A DNA stretch of 34,760 bases. It comes from Anaerolineae bacterium. GTDB lineage: Bacteria; Chloroflexota; Anaerolineae; Anaerolineales; Villigracilaceae. This document shows, piece after piece, positions 23,519 to 32,165 of the stretch. The first letter of the stretch is position 1, and the number at the start of each line of letters is the position of its first letter. The notes under the pieces are model-generated. The model had not been told where the DNA came from and did not search any database. It saw only the letters and a program-made list of their open reading frames with translations. The position numbers and the translations under genes were made by a program. Location of the stretch: assembly GCA_021324435.1 (NCBI GenBank), contig JAJPIZ010000018.1, positions 1 through 34,760 on the forward strand, given 5' to 3'.

Positions 23519-24856
23519 ATGTTTAAACTATCGAAACTTTTGACGTTGCTCGTGCTGGCCGGTTTGCTCCTCGCGGCTTGCGGACCGCAGGCCACTCCAA
23601 CCGAAGTTATGACTGAGGCGCCAGCCACAGAAGCCTCATCAAGCAGTAGCAGTGCCCCGGCCCAACCCGCAATGTGCATGGGCGCGCAACCGGGTGACCA
23701 ATTGACAGTCATGTACCAGTGGTCTGGCGCGGAGGAAGAATCTTTCAACGCGATTGTCAAGCCCTTGCTGGATGCGTGCGGCATTAAACTTGTCGCTCAA
23801 ACAAATCGCGACATGGCCGTGTTGGACACCGCGGTCAAGAGCACGCCGCCCGACGTGTTGTTCTGGCCGGACCTGCGCCCGTTGAAACTATATTCCGACA
23901 AACTCCTGGCGCTCGATTCGATTGGTGCCGATAAATCCAATTTCGCGTCCTATTGGATGGACATGGGCACAACCAATGGAAAATGGGTTGCCATTCCCGT
24001 GAAAGCAGATGTGAAATCCATTATCTGGTACAGCCCCGCACAATTCCAAGCCTTGGGCTACCAAGTTCCGGCCACATTTGAAGACCTTCAAACCCTCGTT
24101 GACAAGATGGCCGCAGATAATAACGTACCGTGGAGCATGGGTTTCAATAACGGCGGCGCGGCAGATGGTTGGTCTGGGACCGACTTCATTCAGGATATTC
24201 TGCTCGCGACACAGGGCCCGGATTACGTCAACGGAATCCTTTCCGGCAAGGTCGCATATAATGACCAGCCCGTTGTTGACGCCTACACTCTTTACCATAA
24301 ATGGGCATCAGACGCCAAGTACACCGTCGGTGGCGCAGATGGCACGGTCAATACAAAATTCCTGGATGCGATCCATAAAGTGTTCTCCAACCCGCCGGAG
24401 GCTATGATGGTTAAACAGTCCGGCTTTGCTGGTGGTGAGATTGTCAAGGAGTTCCCCAATCTAAAGTATGGAACCGACTTTGACTTCTTTGAATTCCCCG
24501 GCGTGAAGGGCGTGCAAGGCGGCGCGGACTTTATGTATGCGTTCGGCAACTCGCCTGCCGCTCAGGCCTTGGTCGCTTATTTGACAAGCAAGGATGGCGG
24601 CAAAGCCTGGGCCGCCGCAGGATTCGGCCTCTCGCCTAACAGTGGCGCGAACGGCAATTATACGGACCCGCAGGTTGCAAAACTGGGCGATATTCTTGCC
24701 AATGCAAGCGGATTCACCTTCGACATCGGCGATGGTCTCGGTGATCCCTTCGCCACCGCCGAGTTCAAAGGCGTCGTAGACATTGTCCAGGGCGCAGATA
24801 TCAAGGCTACTCTTGATACAATCGCACAGGCTCAAACAGAGACGCTGAACAAGTAA
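23519..24856 (+). CDS. Sugar ABC transporter substrate-binding lipoprotein
   Basis: An extracytoplasmic binding protein of 445 residues, MalE/UgpB-like (family 1). The signal peptide ends in the lipobox LLAAC with lipid-bearing Cys21, followed by a Ser/Thr/Ala-rich linker. The binding fold begins near residue 60 (QLTVMYQWSGAEEESFNAIV), with PDVLFWPDLRP, a hinge near PWSMGFNNGG, and an FWP/DGWSGTDF aromatic set suited to sugars. Two other cysteines (53, 87) could form a disulfide. GGAGG precedes the ATG. A strong intercistronic hairpin follows before the permease genes. The sugar is probably a gluco-disaccharide, judged from treS downstream. Confidence 0.93.
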   Translation: MFKLSKLLTLLVLAGLLLAACGPQATPTEVMTEAPATEASSSSSSAPAQPAMCMGAQPGDQLTVMYQWSGAEEESFNAIVKPLLDACGIKLVAQTNRDMAVLDTAVKSTPPDVLFWPDLRPLKLYSDKLLALDSIGADKSNFASYWMDMGTTNGKWVAIPVKADVKSIIWYSPAQFQALGYQVPATFEDLQTLVDKMAADNNVPWSMGFNNGGAADGWSGTDFIQDILLATQGPDYVNGILSGKVAYNDQPVVDAYTLYHKWASDAKYTVGGADGTVNTKFLDAIHKVFSNPPEAMMVKQSGFAGGEIVKEFPNLKYGTDFDFFEFPGVKGVQGGADFMYAFGNSPAAQALVAYLTSKDGGKAWAAAGFGLSPNSGANGNYTDPQVAKLGDILANASGFTFDIGDGLGDPFATAEFKGVVDIVQGADIKATLDTIAQAQTETLNK

Positions 24857-24872
24857 GCACGATCTGCATAAG

Positions 24873-24904
24873 AAGCTGGGACATCCTCCCCGATGTCCCA
24901 GCTT
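24873..24904 (+). other. Intercistronic hairpin between binding protein and permease genes
   Basis: AAGCTGGGACATC and GATGTCCCAGCTT form a perfect 13-base stem with a six-base loop and no U tract. At this place in sugar ABC operons such hairpins stabilise the binding-protein mRNA and lower permease expression (known from mal-type operons). That role is inferred here. Confidence 0.75.
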
Positions 24905-24931
24905 AATCCTTGGCGAGGTAAGGAGACATCT

Positions 24932-25843
24932 ATGGTCCCCAAGATTATGAAACAGGGCCGTTTGGCACCGTGGCTTTATTTATTTCCCGCACTTCTCATC
25001 ATGGGCTTATACATCATTTACCCAACCATAGGCACAATACGGCTGAGTCTTCTGAACTACAACAGCACGGCCTCTGCCGCGACGACCTGCACAGCCAACC
25101 AACCTTGCTGGGGAATTTTCGAGAATTACCGCTATGCCCTGACCAATTCAGAGATGTTGACCGCCTTGCGAAACAACGCTTTGTGGTTGCTAGTCATGGT
25201 GCCGGCGACAGTTATCATTGGTCTATTGTTCGCATTGCTTGCTGATCGCGTCCGATACGAGAGTTTAGCCAAGGCGGTGATCTTCATGCCTGTGGCAATA
25301 TCCTTTATCGGAGCAGGCATTATCTGGAGATTTGTGTACTACATCGAGACCGGTACCGGCGCACAGATCGGTTTGCTGGATGCGATCATCAGCGGCTTTG
25401 GAGGCAAGCCCGTTGCCTGGCTAAGTAATCCCGCGACAAACAACTTCGCCTTGATGGCCGTCGGTGTTTGGCTCTGGGCCGGTTTCTGCATGACCATCCT
25501 GTCCGCGGCAATCAAGGGTGTGTCCGCAGAAATGCTCGAGGCCGCCCGTGTGGATGGAGCCACCGAGTTTCAAGTATTTTGGAACATCATGCTCCCCACC
25601 ATCATGCCGTCCATTGTTGTCGTGACCACCACGATGTTCATTATCATCCTGAAGATTTTTGATGTCGTCTTCGTGATGACAGGCGGAAATTTTGGGACCG
25701 AAGTCATTGCCAACCGCATGTTCAACCTGATCGTCACCAACGCCGGGCGATCCACGGCTATTGCCGTGGTTTTGATCGCGCTGACTATCCCCATTATGAT
25801 TTTCAACGTGGATCGTTTCCGAAAAGAGGAGATGGCCCGATGA
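24932..25843 (+). CDS. Sugar ABC transporter permease (MalF/UgpA-like)
   Basis: An integral membrane subunit of 303 residues with about six helices. The start at 24932 is set by AAGGAG six bases upstream. The cytoplasmic EAA loop that docks the ATPase is at 203-222 (EAARVDGATEFQ, then NIMLP). The first outside loop contains a short Ser/Ala/Thr insertion with Cys53 and Cys59 (TTCTANQPCW), which could form a disulfide. It overlaps the next permease by ATGA. No ATPase gene is in the operon; a shared MsmK-type ATPase elsewhere is likely. Confidence 0.94.
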   Translation: MVPKIMKQGRLAPWLYLFPALLIMGLYIIYPTIGTIRLSLLNYNSTASAATTCTANQPCWGIFENYRYALTNSEMLTALRNNALWLLVMVPATVIIGLLFALLADRVRYESLAKAVIFMPVAISFIGAGIIWRFVYYIETGTGAQIGLLDAIISGFGGKPVAWLSNPATNNFALMAVGVWLWAGFCMTILSAAIKGVSAEMLEAARVDGATEFQVFWNIMLPTIMPSIVVVTTTMFIIILKIFDVVFVMTGGNFGTEVIANRMFNLIVTNAGRSTAIAVVLIALTIPIMIFNVDRFRKEEMAR

Positions 25844-27051
25844 ATGCTTTTCAGAGCCTGAACAAAATCTTTCGCAGACTGCCGCTTCACCTTGCCATCA
25901 TCGTCATGTGCCTGTTGTGGATTATTCCGACTCTCGGCCTGTTTGTCACTTCGTTTCGCTCCCGCGAAGCGGTCCGCACTTCCGGTTGGTGGTCGGCCTT
26001 CCTCCCGCAACCTAAAGTTGGCCTGCCGGAATATACACAATACTGCGCATCCTGCCACGGCGCGGATGGCAGGACGATCCAGACCGCCGACTTGTCCGAC
26101 CCCGATCTCGTTAACCAATTCCCGCGCGCCGCGAATTTGCTGGTCATGCTTAAACAGCCTGTGAACGGCAGCTCACATTTGATCAACCCGCCTCTTCCCG
26201 CGGATGCAAAGACCGCCCTCAGCACACTGGCGCCAATCATCACATACATGCAGACGCTGGGAGGGACAAATACGCAGAACCAACTCACCCTCAACAACTA
26301 TGTTGATTCTCTGGTTGGATATAAAGGCACGCAGGATTATTCAACGGATTGCCAGCAAAAGGTACCCAGCACGCTGGCAAAATACAAATGCAATATCAGT
26401 GACTTGCTCAACCCTGAAGGCATGGGCGCGGCTTTCATTAATACAGTTCTGGTTTCCGTTCCAGCCACCCTCCTGGTTATCATCTTCGCGGCGCTGGCAG
26501 CCTATGCCTTTGCCTGGCTGGATTTTCCCGGCCGCCATTGGCTTTTCGCATTATTGGTCGGTTTGCAAGTGATTCCTTTGCAAATGTCACTGGTTCCCAT
26601 TGCACAGTTATACGTCAAACTGGGTTTGCAAAGTTCCTTCCTCGGCATTTGGCTTTTCCACGTCGGCTTCGGCCTGCCTTACGCGATTTACTTGATTCGC
26701 AACTTCATCGGCGGCTTGCCGCGCGATGTCTTCGAGTCTGCTTATTTGGACGGAGCCAGCCATTGGACAGCCTTCCGCCGTTTGGCACTGCCATTGGCAA
26801 TGCCGGCTATCGGCGCGCTTGGCATCTTCCAATTCATTTGGGTTTGGAACGATTTCCTCGTTGCCAAAATCTTCCTCAACACTCACCCGGTGCTGACCGT
26901 GCAGATCACCAACCTGCTCGACCCGCGCGGCGGCAACTGGCACATTCTCACCGGCGCCGCATTCCTTTCGTTCATTATTCCAATGGTGGTTTTCTTCGCT
27001 TTTCAACGCTCCTTTGTGCGCGGCTTGCTTGCCGGCTCAGTCAAAGGATAG
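25840..27051 (+). CDS. Sugar ABC permease (MalG-like) with inserted cytochrome c-like domain
   Basis: A 403-residue permease, against about 275-285 for the family. Residues 1-55 hold helix 1 (about 17-38) and the usual loop start SREAVRTSGWW. Residues about 62-188 are extra and contain CASCH at 69-73, a c-type heme attachment motif. After that the standard permease resumes with GMGAAFINTVLVSVPATLLV, and the EAA loop is at 299-318 (ESAYLDGASHWT, then RLALP). Helix 1 runs outward from a basic N-terminus, so the insert faces outside the cell, where c-type heme is attached. Start overlaps the previous permease (ATGA). Permease identity is certain; heme binding is inferred from the motif. Confidence 0.93.
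   Translation: MNAFQSLNKIFRRLPLHLAIIVMCLLWIIPTLGLFVTSFRSREAVRTSGWWSAFLPQPKVGLPEYTQYCASCHGADGRTIQTADLSDPDLVNQFPRAANLLVMLKQPVNGSSHLINPPLPADAKTALSTLAPIITYMQTLGGTNTQNQLTLNNYVDSLVGYKGTQDYSTDCQQKVPSTLAKYKCNISDLLNPEGMGAAFINTVLVSVPATLLVIIFAALAAYAFAWLDFPGRHWLFALLVGLQVIPLQMSLVPIAQLYVKLGLQSSFLGIWLFHVGFGLPYAIYLIRNFIGGLPRDVFESAYLDGASHWTAFRRLALPLAMPAIGALGIFQFIWVWNDFLVAKIFLNTHPVLTVQITNLLDPRGGNWHILTGAAFLSFIIPMVVFFAFQRSFVRGLLAGSVKG
26023..26403 (+). other. Cytochrome c-like insert within the MalG-type permease
   Basis: Residues about 62-188 of the permease. Order: EYTQYCASCHGADG with the CxxCH at 26044-26058, a helical stretch FPRAANLLVMLKQPVNG, then INPPLP in the place where cytochromes c usually have the axial-Met loop. 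A closing helix LSTLAPIITYMQTLG follows, and then a linker with Cys171 and Cys184. The layout follows small class I cytochromes c. The usual axial methionine is missing at its expected position; His113 or Met103 could substitute. The frame is unbroken on both sides. Confidence 0.75.
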
Positions 27052-27068
27052 GAACTTAAGAGTAAGTG

Positions 27069-28679
27069 ATGAGTCCTCCTGATTGGTATAAAAATGCCAT
27101 CTTCTATGAAGTATATGTGAGGGCCTTTCGTGACAGCCATGGCGATGGCCACGGTGATCTGCAGGGCCTCACCCAAAAACTCGATTATCTCAAAGACCTC
27201 GGCGTAGATTGTCTGTGGTTGATGCCGATCTACCCCTCCCCGCTCAAGGATGACGGCTACGACATCGCCGACTATTACGGGATTCATCCGGACTACGGCA
27301 CCCTCGACGATTTCAAATCACTATTGAAAGCGGCCCATGCCCGCGGCATCCGCATCATCACGGACCTCGTGCTGAATCACACCTCCGACCAGCATCCCTG
27401 GTTCCAGGCCTCCCGCCGCGAAAAAACCTCGCGATATCGCGACTATTACGTGTGGAGTGACACCGACAAAAAATATTCCGATGCGCGCATCATCTTCGTG
27501 GATACCGAACGCTCCAACTGGACCTGGGATTCTGCCGCCGGTCAATATTATTGGCACCGCTTCTATTCATCACAGCCCGATCTCAACTATGACAATCCAG
27601 CCGTCCGCGCCGAAATGCTGAATGTGATGAAGTTCTGGCTTGACCTCGGCGTAGACGGATTCCGCGCTGACGCGGTTCCTTATCTGTTTGAACGCGAAGG
27701 CACCAACTGCGAGAACCTGGCGGAGACCCACAGCTACCTCAAAGAATTGAGGCGCTACATTGACAAGCATTATCCAGATCGCATTCTGTTGTGCGAAGCC
27801 AATCAATGGCCGCGTGATGTCCGTGCATATTTTGGCGAGGACGATGAATTTCACATGGCGTTTCACTTCCCGCTCATGCCGCGCGTCTTTATGTCCATCC
27901 GCCGCGGAGACTCTGAGCCTATTCATTGGGCGCTCGAACAGACCCCGCCCATTCCCCCGAACTCGCAGTGGTGCACCTTCCTTCGAAATCACGATGAGCT
28001 GACTCTCGAAATGGTCAGCGAAGAAGATCGGCAATGGATGTGGAAGGAGTATGCACCTGATCCACGCATGCGCTTGAATTTGGGAATTCGGCGGCGGCTT
28101 GCGCCTCTACTCGACAATGATCAACGAAAAATCGAGCTGGCTTACTCCCTGCTCTTCACGCTTCCCGGCTCGCCGATCATTTATTACGGCGATGAAATCG
28201 GCATGGGCGACAATATCTCATTGCACGATCGCAACGGCGTTCGCACACCTATGCAATGGGATGACTCGGCCAACGCAGGCTTCAGCGAGGCAAAAGACAT
28301 CTTCGCCCCGGTGATTGATAATTCCATGTTTAGACTTCGCGACGTTAATGTAGCTTCGCAAAAGGCAAAACCAAATTCGCTTCTGCAAACTATCCAAAAG
28401 ATGATTGCCGTACGAAAAAAACACTCGGCATTGGGATATGGGTACTTGACCTGGCATAACCTCAACACAAGAGCCGTCGCGGCTTATTCACGCACCCATA
28501 AAAAGGATCGTCTGTTCGTACTTAACAATCTAAGTGACAGCAAACAGACTGTTCACATGGACGTTGCTGGTCGCTCTCTCACAGACATTCTAAGAAATAA
28601 AATTTTCCCTGTGACAAACGATCAACTTCAAATCGAATTGGAACCGTACGAATATCTCTGGCTTGAGACGACAAAATAG
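27069..28679 (+). CDS. treS: Trehalose synthase (maltose alpha-D-glucosyltransferase), GH13
   Basis: Interconverts maltose and trehalose. The protein has 536 residues from the ATG at 27069; a GTG one codon earlier is the alternative. The GH13 barrel is complete, with TreS signatures [34 protein letters not shown] and NGVRTPMQW. The catalytic residues are nucleophile Asp201 ([10 protein letters not shown]), acid/base Glu243 (LLCEANQW) and Asp309 ([12 protein letters not shown]). A short C-terminal beta domain follows, with no fused maltokinase. It lies 17 bases after the permease gene and ends the LacI-type operon, so the imported sugar is probably trehalose or maltose. Other alpha-glucosidase activities are less likely. 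Confidence 0.9.
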   Translation: MSPPDWYKNAIFYEVYVRAFRDSHGDGHGDLQGLTQKLDYLKDLGVDCLWLMPIYPSPLKDDGYDIADYYGIHPDYGTLDDFKSLLKAAHARGIRIITDLVLNHTSDQHPWFQASRREKTSRYRDYYVWSDTDKKYSDARIIFVDTERSNWTWDSAAGQYYWHRFYSSQPDLNYDNPAVRAEMLNVMKFWLDLGVDGFRADAVPYLFEREGTNCENLAETHSYLKELRRYIDKHYPDRILLCEANQWPRDVRAYFGEDDEFHMAFHFPLMPRVFMSIRRGDSEPIHWALEQTPPIPPNSQWCTFLRNHDELTLEMVSEEDRQWMWKEYAPDPRMRLNLGIRRRLAPLLDNDQRKIELAYSLLFTLPGSPIIYYGDEIGMGDNISLHDRNGVRTPMQWDDSANAGFSEAKDIFAPVIDNSMFRLRDVNVASQKAKPNSLLQTIQKMIAVRKKHSALGYGYLTWHNLNTRAVAAYSRTHKKDRLFVLNNLSDSKQTVHMDVAGRSLTDILRNKIFPVTNDQLQIELEPYEYLWLETTK

Positions 28680-28708
28680 CCCACCGAAATCAGTGGGCTA
28701 TTTTGTCG
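28669..28708. terminator. Bidirectional terminator between treS and pyk
   Basis: CGACAAAATAGCCCAC and its exact complement form a 16-base stem with an eight-base loop. It includes the treS stop codon, and A and T tracts within the arms let it act on both strands. A second small hairpin, TCCGCTC/GAGCGGA at 28727-28746, lies nearer the pyk stop. Confidence 0.85.
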
Positions 28709-28751
28709 CTTAATTGTCCACCCAACTCCGCTCTGATCTGAGCGGATGACA

Positions 28752-30254
28752 TTATTTATCCTTCTTTTGCCCACGCGTCATGGCGTCCAGCGCCTCACGC
28801 GACATTTGCATGGTCACATCACTGCCAACTGTGTGCAACAAAGCCATGTTTGGCGGGCGGACCGCACCGACCGGGAAACCACACACCAGCACTACTTGAT
28901 CTCCGGAATGCACAACGTCCGAGCGCATTAATGCCGAGTCCACATGCTCCAGCATCTCTTCCAGTGAATTCGCAAACGGGACCTGCTGAGGGCCTACGCC
29001 CCACATAAACGCCAAACGCCGAAACGTTTGCGGGTCCGGTGTGAACGCCATGATCGGCACACGCGGCCGAATCTTCGACATCAGCCAGGCAGTTTGCCCC
29101 TGCGTTGTAAAACAAGCCACCGCCGTTACATTCTTATCATTTGCCAGCGCCTGTGCGGCGCGCGCCATGGACGCCGCGTCATTCGACTCGAGTCCTTCAA
29201 TCGCGGCCTGTTCCTTGCCCCATTCCCAGAAATGCGATTCGGCTTCGCGCACGATGCGATCCATCATTTGGACGGCCTCGACCGGATACTTCCCCGAGGC
29301 TGATTCCGCAGACAGCATGACCGCATCTGTGCCGTCAAAGATGGCGTTGGCTACATCGGACGCCTCAGCCCGCGTGGGAAGCGGATTCGAGATCATCGAC
29401 TCAAGCATCTGTGTGGCGGTGATCACCAGCTTGGCGCGCTGATTTGCAGCGCGGATGATATGCTTCTGCAAAGCAGGCACTCGCTCCGGTGGAAGTTCCA
29501 CGCCGAGATCGCCGCGCGCGACCATTACACCGTCCACGATGTCGAGAATAGCGTCGAGGTTATCCATGGCTTCGGGCTTTTCGAGTTTGGCAATCAGCAG
29601 CGGCAGACGCTTACCGCTTGAAAATCTTTCCATCGCGTAGCGGACTTTTTTCACGTCGTCCGCTGTGCGGACAAAAGAAATTGCAACCGCGTCCACATTC
29701 TGCGAAATACCAAAAGCGAGATCGGCCTCGTCTTTTTCTGTGAAGCCCGCAATGCGCAGACGGACGCCGGGCAGATTGATTCCTTTGTGTGAGGTCAGCG
29801 GGCCGCCCACAACCACGCGCGCGCTGAGGGTTTGTTCCTTGACAGAGACAACTTCCAGCGCGAGACGGCCATCATCCAGCAGAAGCCGGTCCGAGGTCCG
29901 GACGGAATCGAACAGTTGGCGGAAGTCTACAGGAATTTGTTTTCCCTCGGAGGCCGGGGGCGTGGACCCCGTGGCATACAACGTCACCGCCTCTCCCTCG
30001 GAAAGTTGGAGCGGCGCAGGCAAGTCACCCACGCGAATCTTCGGTCCCTGCAAATCCTGCAAGATACCGACCGCGACTCCAAGTTTTTCAGCGATTCGTC
30101 GAATAGTAGCGATGCGCGTTGCATGTTGCTCGTGCGTGCCATGCGAAAAATTCATGCGGGCGACATTCATGCCCGCACGAATCAATTGCTCAAGAACGGC
30201 CTCGTCCTGACTGGCGGGGCCAATCGTCGCAACAATCTTCGCTTTACGGTTCAT
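28752..30254 (-). CDS. pyk: Pyruvate kinase
   Basis: Final step of glycolysis: phosphoenolpyruvate plus ADP gives pyruvate plus ATP. The protein has 500 residues from the ATG at 30254, set by AAGGA. The A domain carries R34, N36 and S38 (VARMNFSHG), catalytic Lys223 with Glu225 (IAKLEKPEAMDN), and Asp249 in ARGDLGVELP. The B domain spans about 75-170, and ITATQMLESM marks the phosphoenolpyruvate loop. The C-terminal regulatory domain is complete. The start overlaps the stop of the membrane-protein gene by 11 bases, so pyk is cotranscribed with two genes of unknown function. Confidence 0.97.
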   Translation of the reverse strand: MNRKAKIVATIGPASQDEAVLEQLIRAGMNVARMNFSHGTHEQHATRIATIRRIAEKLGVAVGILQDLQGPKIRVGDLPAPLQLSEGEAVTLYATGSTPPASEGKQIPVDFRQLFDSVRTSDRLLLDDGRLALEVVSVKEQTLSARVVVGGPLTSHKGINLPGVRLRIAGFTEKDEADLAFGISQNVDAVAISFVRTADDVKKVRYAMERFSSGKRLPLLIAKLEKPEAMDNLDAILDIVDGVMVARGDLGVELPPERVPALQKHIIRAANQRAKLVITATQMLESMISNPLPTRAEASDVANAIFDGTDAVMLSAESASGKYPVEAVQMMDRIVREAESHFWEWGKEQAAIEGLESNDAASMARAAQALANDKNVTAVACFTTQGQTAWLMSKIRPRVPIMAFTPDPQTFRRLAFMWGVGPQQVPFANSLEEMLEHVDSALMRSDVVHSGDQVVLVCGFPVGAVRPPNMALLHTVGSDVTMQMSREALDAMTRGQKKDK

Positions 30255-31083
30255 GGGGTTCCTTTTTGAAAATCGGGCCATAGTTTAGTATGAGCCACTG
30301 CGTAAAACACCCCAAAGCGACTATTAGATACGCGATCAGATAGGTGATATCAGCAATCGCGCTCAGGGAGTTACCATGAGACAAACTCCATGAGTACGCG
30401 CCGCTCAAATCGAGCCAGGTGTACAGCAGGTCGGAAATGCAGAACACAAACAGGCCGATCCAGGCATATGCCAGAGCACCATTCCGAAAACGGCGCGCCA
30501 GCCACAGCCCAGCCAGGCCAATCCCAAAATCGCCCACCGGATAAAAAGCGTTGACTAATGTATCGAGTCCAAGAGGTTGACCGGTGATGAAGGAAAAGAA
30601 GAATGCAGAAAGGGCAGTGAACGCGGCGAATAGAAGAAGCGCGTAGAACAAACGGCGGCGCGCCGAGGCGGGATCGGGATGATAAAGGAGAATGAATTGA
30701 CGATATAACGCCGCCCCAAACAAGATGTAAGCGAAGACCCAAAAAACATCGGGCCAGCCGGTGGGTACTTCTTCCAATGTCATGTTTTGATATGCCCAGA
30801 TCAGCTCGGCAATTGTCCATAACCACAAGGCGGTCATGAACCATTGCCAGATGCGGCGCGGCGGTTCGCCCTTTTCATACCTCCACCACACCAACGTCGC
30901 TGCGACGGCGCTCAGGAGGGCCGCAAAGACTGTAAAGAAATTCGAAAGGAAGTTATTTAAAAAATCAGAGAAGGGCGTGGCGATATAGATAACCGCGTAG
31001 GCAAACACCACTACGGACGCAACAGCCAGGGCAAACCGGAACCAATGGAGACCTTTTGCGCGCATCATTGCTCGGCGATTCAC
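30244..31083 (-). CDS. Membrane protein with eight helices, sensor-module-like
   Basis: A 279-residue integral membrane protein, family not named. Eight hydrophobic segments are evident (about 14-37, 48-68, 78-99, 110-134, 144-166, 182-202, 208-229 and 241-268). Motifs such as FYPVGDFGIGLAGL and SDLLYTWLDLSGAYSW resemble membrane sensing modules that elsewhere precede PAS or GGDEF domains, but no output domain is attached. The GTG start at 31083 overlaps the upstream stop (GTGA) and has GGAGG at a proper distance. An internal ATG at 31068 is the alternative. Confidence 0.8.
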   Translation of the reverse strand: MNRRAMMRAKGLHWFRFALAVASVVVFAYAVIYIATPFSDFLNNFLSNFFTVFAALLSAVAATLVWWRYEKGEPPRRIWQWFMTALWLWTIAELIWAYQNMTLEEVPTGWPDVFWVFAYILFGAALYRQFILLYHPDPASARRRLFYALLLFAAFTALSAFFFSFITGQPLGLDTLVNAFYPVGDFGIGLAGLWLARRFRNGALAYAWIGLFVFCISDLLYTWLDLSGAYSWSLSHGNSLSAIADITYLIAYLIVALGCFTQWLILNYGPIFKKEPHEP

Positions 31084-32060
31084 GGCTTCACCTCCAGCTT
31101 GATCGGGAAGGGTATGCCTGCTAACACATATGTTTCAAGTTGTCGGCGCAAACGCGGAGAGGTGGAAGCCAATGCGTCTTCGAAAATCCTGCCTGCAATT
31201 TCACTGCCGACCACAAGACTCATCTCCTCATACATCTTTTCGAGCAGGATTTTATAAACTCTCCCGGCTTGTTCCGAATCCATAAAGAACTCGCGATGAT
31301 TGACGTTGGTTCCCAAAAAATACATGGACTGGCGATTCTGCTCGTTCAAATAGTTAATGGCGTCATTGAGGTGCGTCACCAGGAAGCGACCCGCCAGTTC
31401 CTGATAGCGTTCGAGCGTTCTTTGCGCCAAACTGGAGAATGCGACACGTAGGACATATTCATTCCCGCCGACAGATTCCAGGTTGGTTGGCAAGCGAGTC
31501 ACGTAACAAGCCCGGTTCCCCCAAGACTTTATCTGGGTCAATACTGCCGATCCGCTTTGGAATCGTTCCGATCCGATCAGCAAAGACTCGAGCGGAAGGG
31601 AAGGACCGCCCAAAATGACAAAAAAGGCCTGTGTCTCACCTTGCCGAACATGCACCAAACTTGGAGAGTCCGATTGTTCCCAGTCCGCGATTTTCGCCGG
31701 GATTTTATCGGCATTTATCGAGATAAATGTGTGCTCTTCATTCCTTTCAAGTTCGAGGAAGAGACGGAAAATACGCAATCCTTCGACTGGGAGAGCCAAC
31801 ACACGCACATTTCCCTCAGTCTGGGTGAGCTCATGATTCCAGTCTTGTCGGGAAACAGATAGCCATTGCCTGCCCACAAGCGTATAGAATGCAAACAGCA
31901 CGCCCTCTCGAAAAAACATAACTGCCTGACTCTTCTCCCCGTTCTGAACATGAAGCACGCCTGTGAATAATTCGCGCTCCTGTATCTTCAGCAGAGTCTG
32001 CAGGTAGCTGTTTGCGACCTCTTTATTCCTGACTGACAGGGAGGAAAAAAGATCGAACAT
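31080..32060 (-). CDS. Unknown protein with DUF4388-like N-terminus
   Basis: A 326-residue soluble protein. Residues about 20-70 (LQTLLKIQERELFTGVLHV, then AVMFFREGVLFAFYT) resemble the DUF4388/PatA-type domain found in response-regulator contexts: a helix, then a G-x-L-x-V strand and a second F-x-x-G-x-L-x-x-A strand. The middle is unrecognised. The C-terminal third is helical (REFFMDSEQAGRVYKILLE, then a RRQLETYV end). The ATG at 32060 is chosen over a TTG three codons earlier because the promoter start site falls there. It heads an overlapping unit with the membrane protein and pyk. Function unknown. Confidence 0.75.
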   Translation of the reverse strand: MFDLFSSLSVRNKEVANSYLQTLLKIQERELFTGVLHVQNGEKSQAVMFFREGVLFAFYTLVGRQWLSVSRQDWNHELTQTEGNVRVLALPVEGLRIFRLFLELERNEEHTFISINADKIPAKIADWEQSDSPSLVHVRQGETQAFFVILGGPSLPLESLLIGSERFQSGSAVLTQIKSWGNRACYVTRLPTNLESVGGNEYVLRVAFSSLAQRTLERYQELAGRFLVTHLNDAINYLNEQNRQSMYFLGTNVNHREFFMDSEQAGRVYKILLEKMYEEMSLVVGSEIAGRIFEDALASTSPRLRRQLETYVLAGIPFPIKLEVKP

Positions 32061-32068
32061 GTATCGCA

Positions 32069-32097
32069 ATGATAGGTTTATATTCGGAGGTTGTCAA
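32069..32097 (-). promoter_or_regulatory. Promoter of the DUF4388-like/membrane protein/pyk unit
   Basis: On the minus strand TTGACA, a 17-base spacer and TATCAT form a near-consensus promoter. The -10 box ends eight bases before the ATG at 32060, so the transcript is predicted to start within about three bases of the start codon. No ribosome binding site is present. Confidence 0.7.
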
Positions 32098-32104
32098 TGC
32101 CAAA

Positions 32105-32146
32105 ACATAAAGGTGCGCAGAAGTAGAAATCAAACCTCTGCGCACC
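32105..32146 (-). terminator. Terminator of the CoA-transferase gene
   Basis: On the minus strand GGTGCGCAGA and TCTGCGCACC pair around a 15-base loop, and TTTATGTTTT follows. It lies about 20 bases past the stop codon and just before the next promoter. Confidence 0.8.
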
Positions 32147-32165
32147 CATCGAAAACCCGCTTGGT

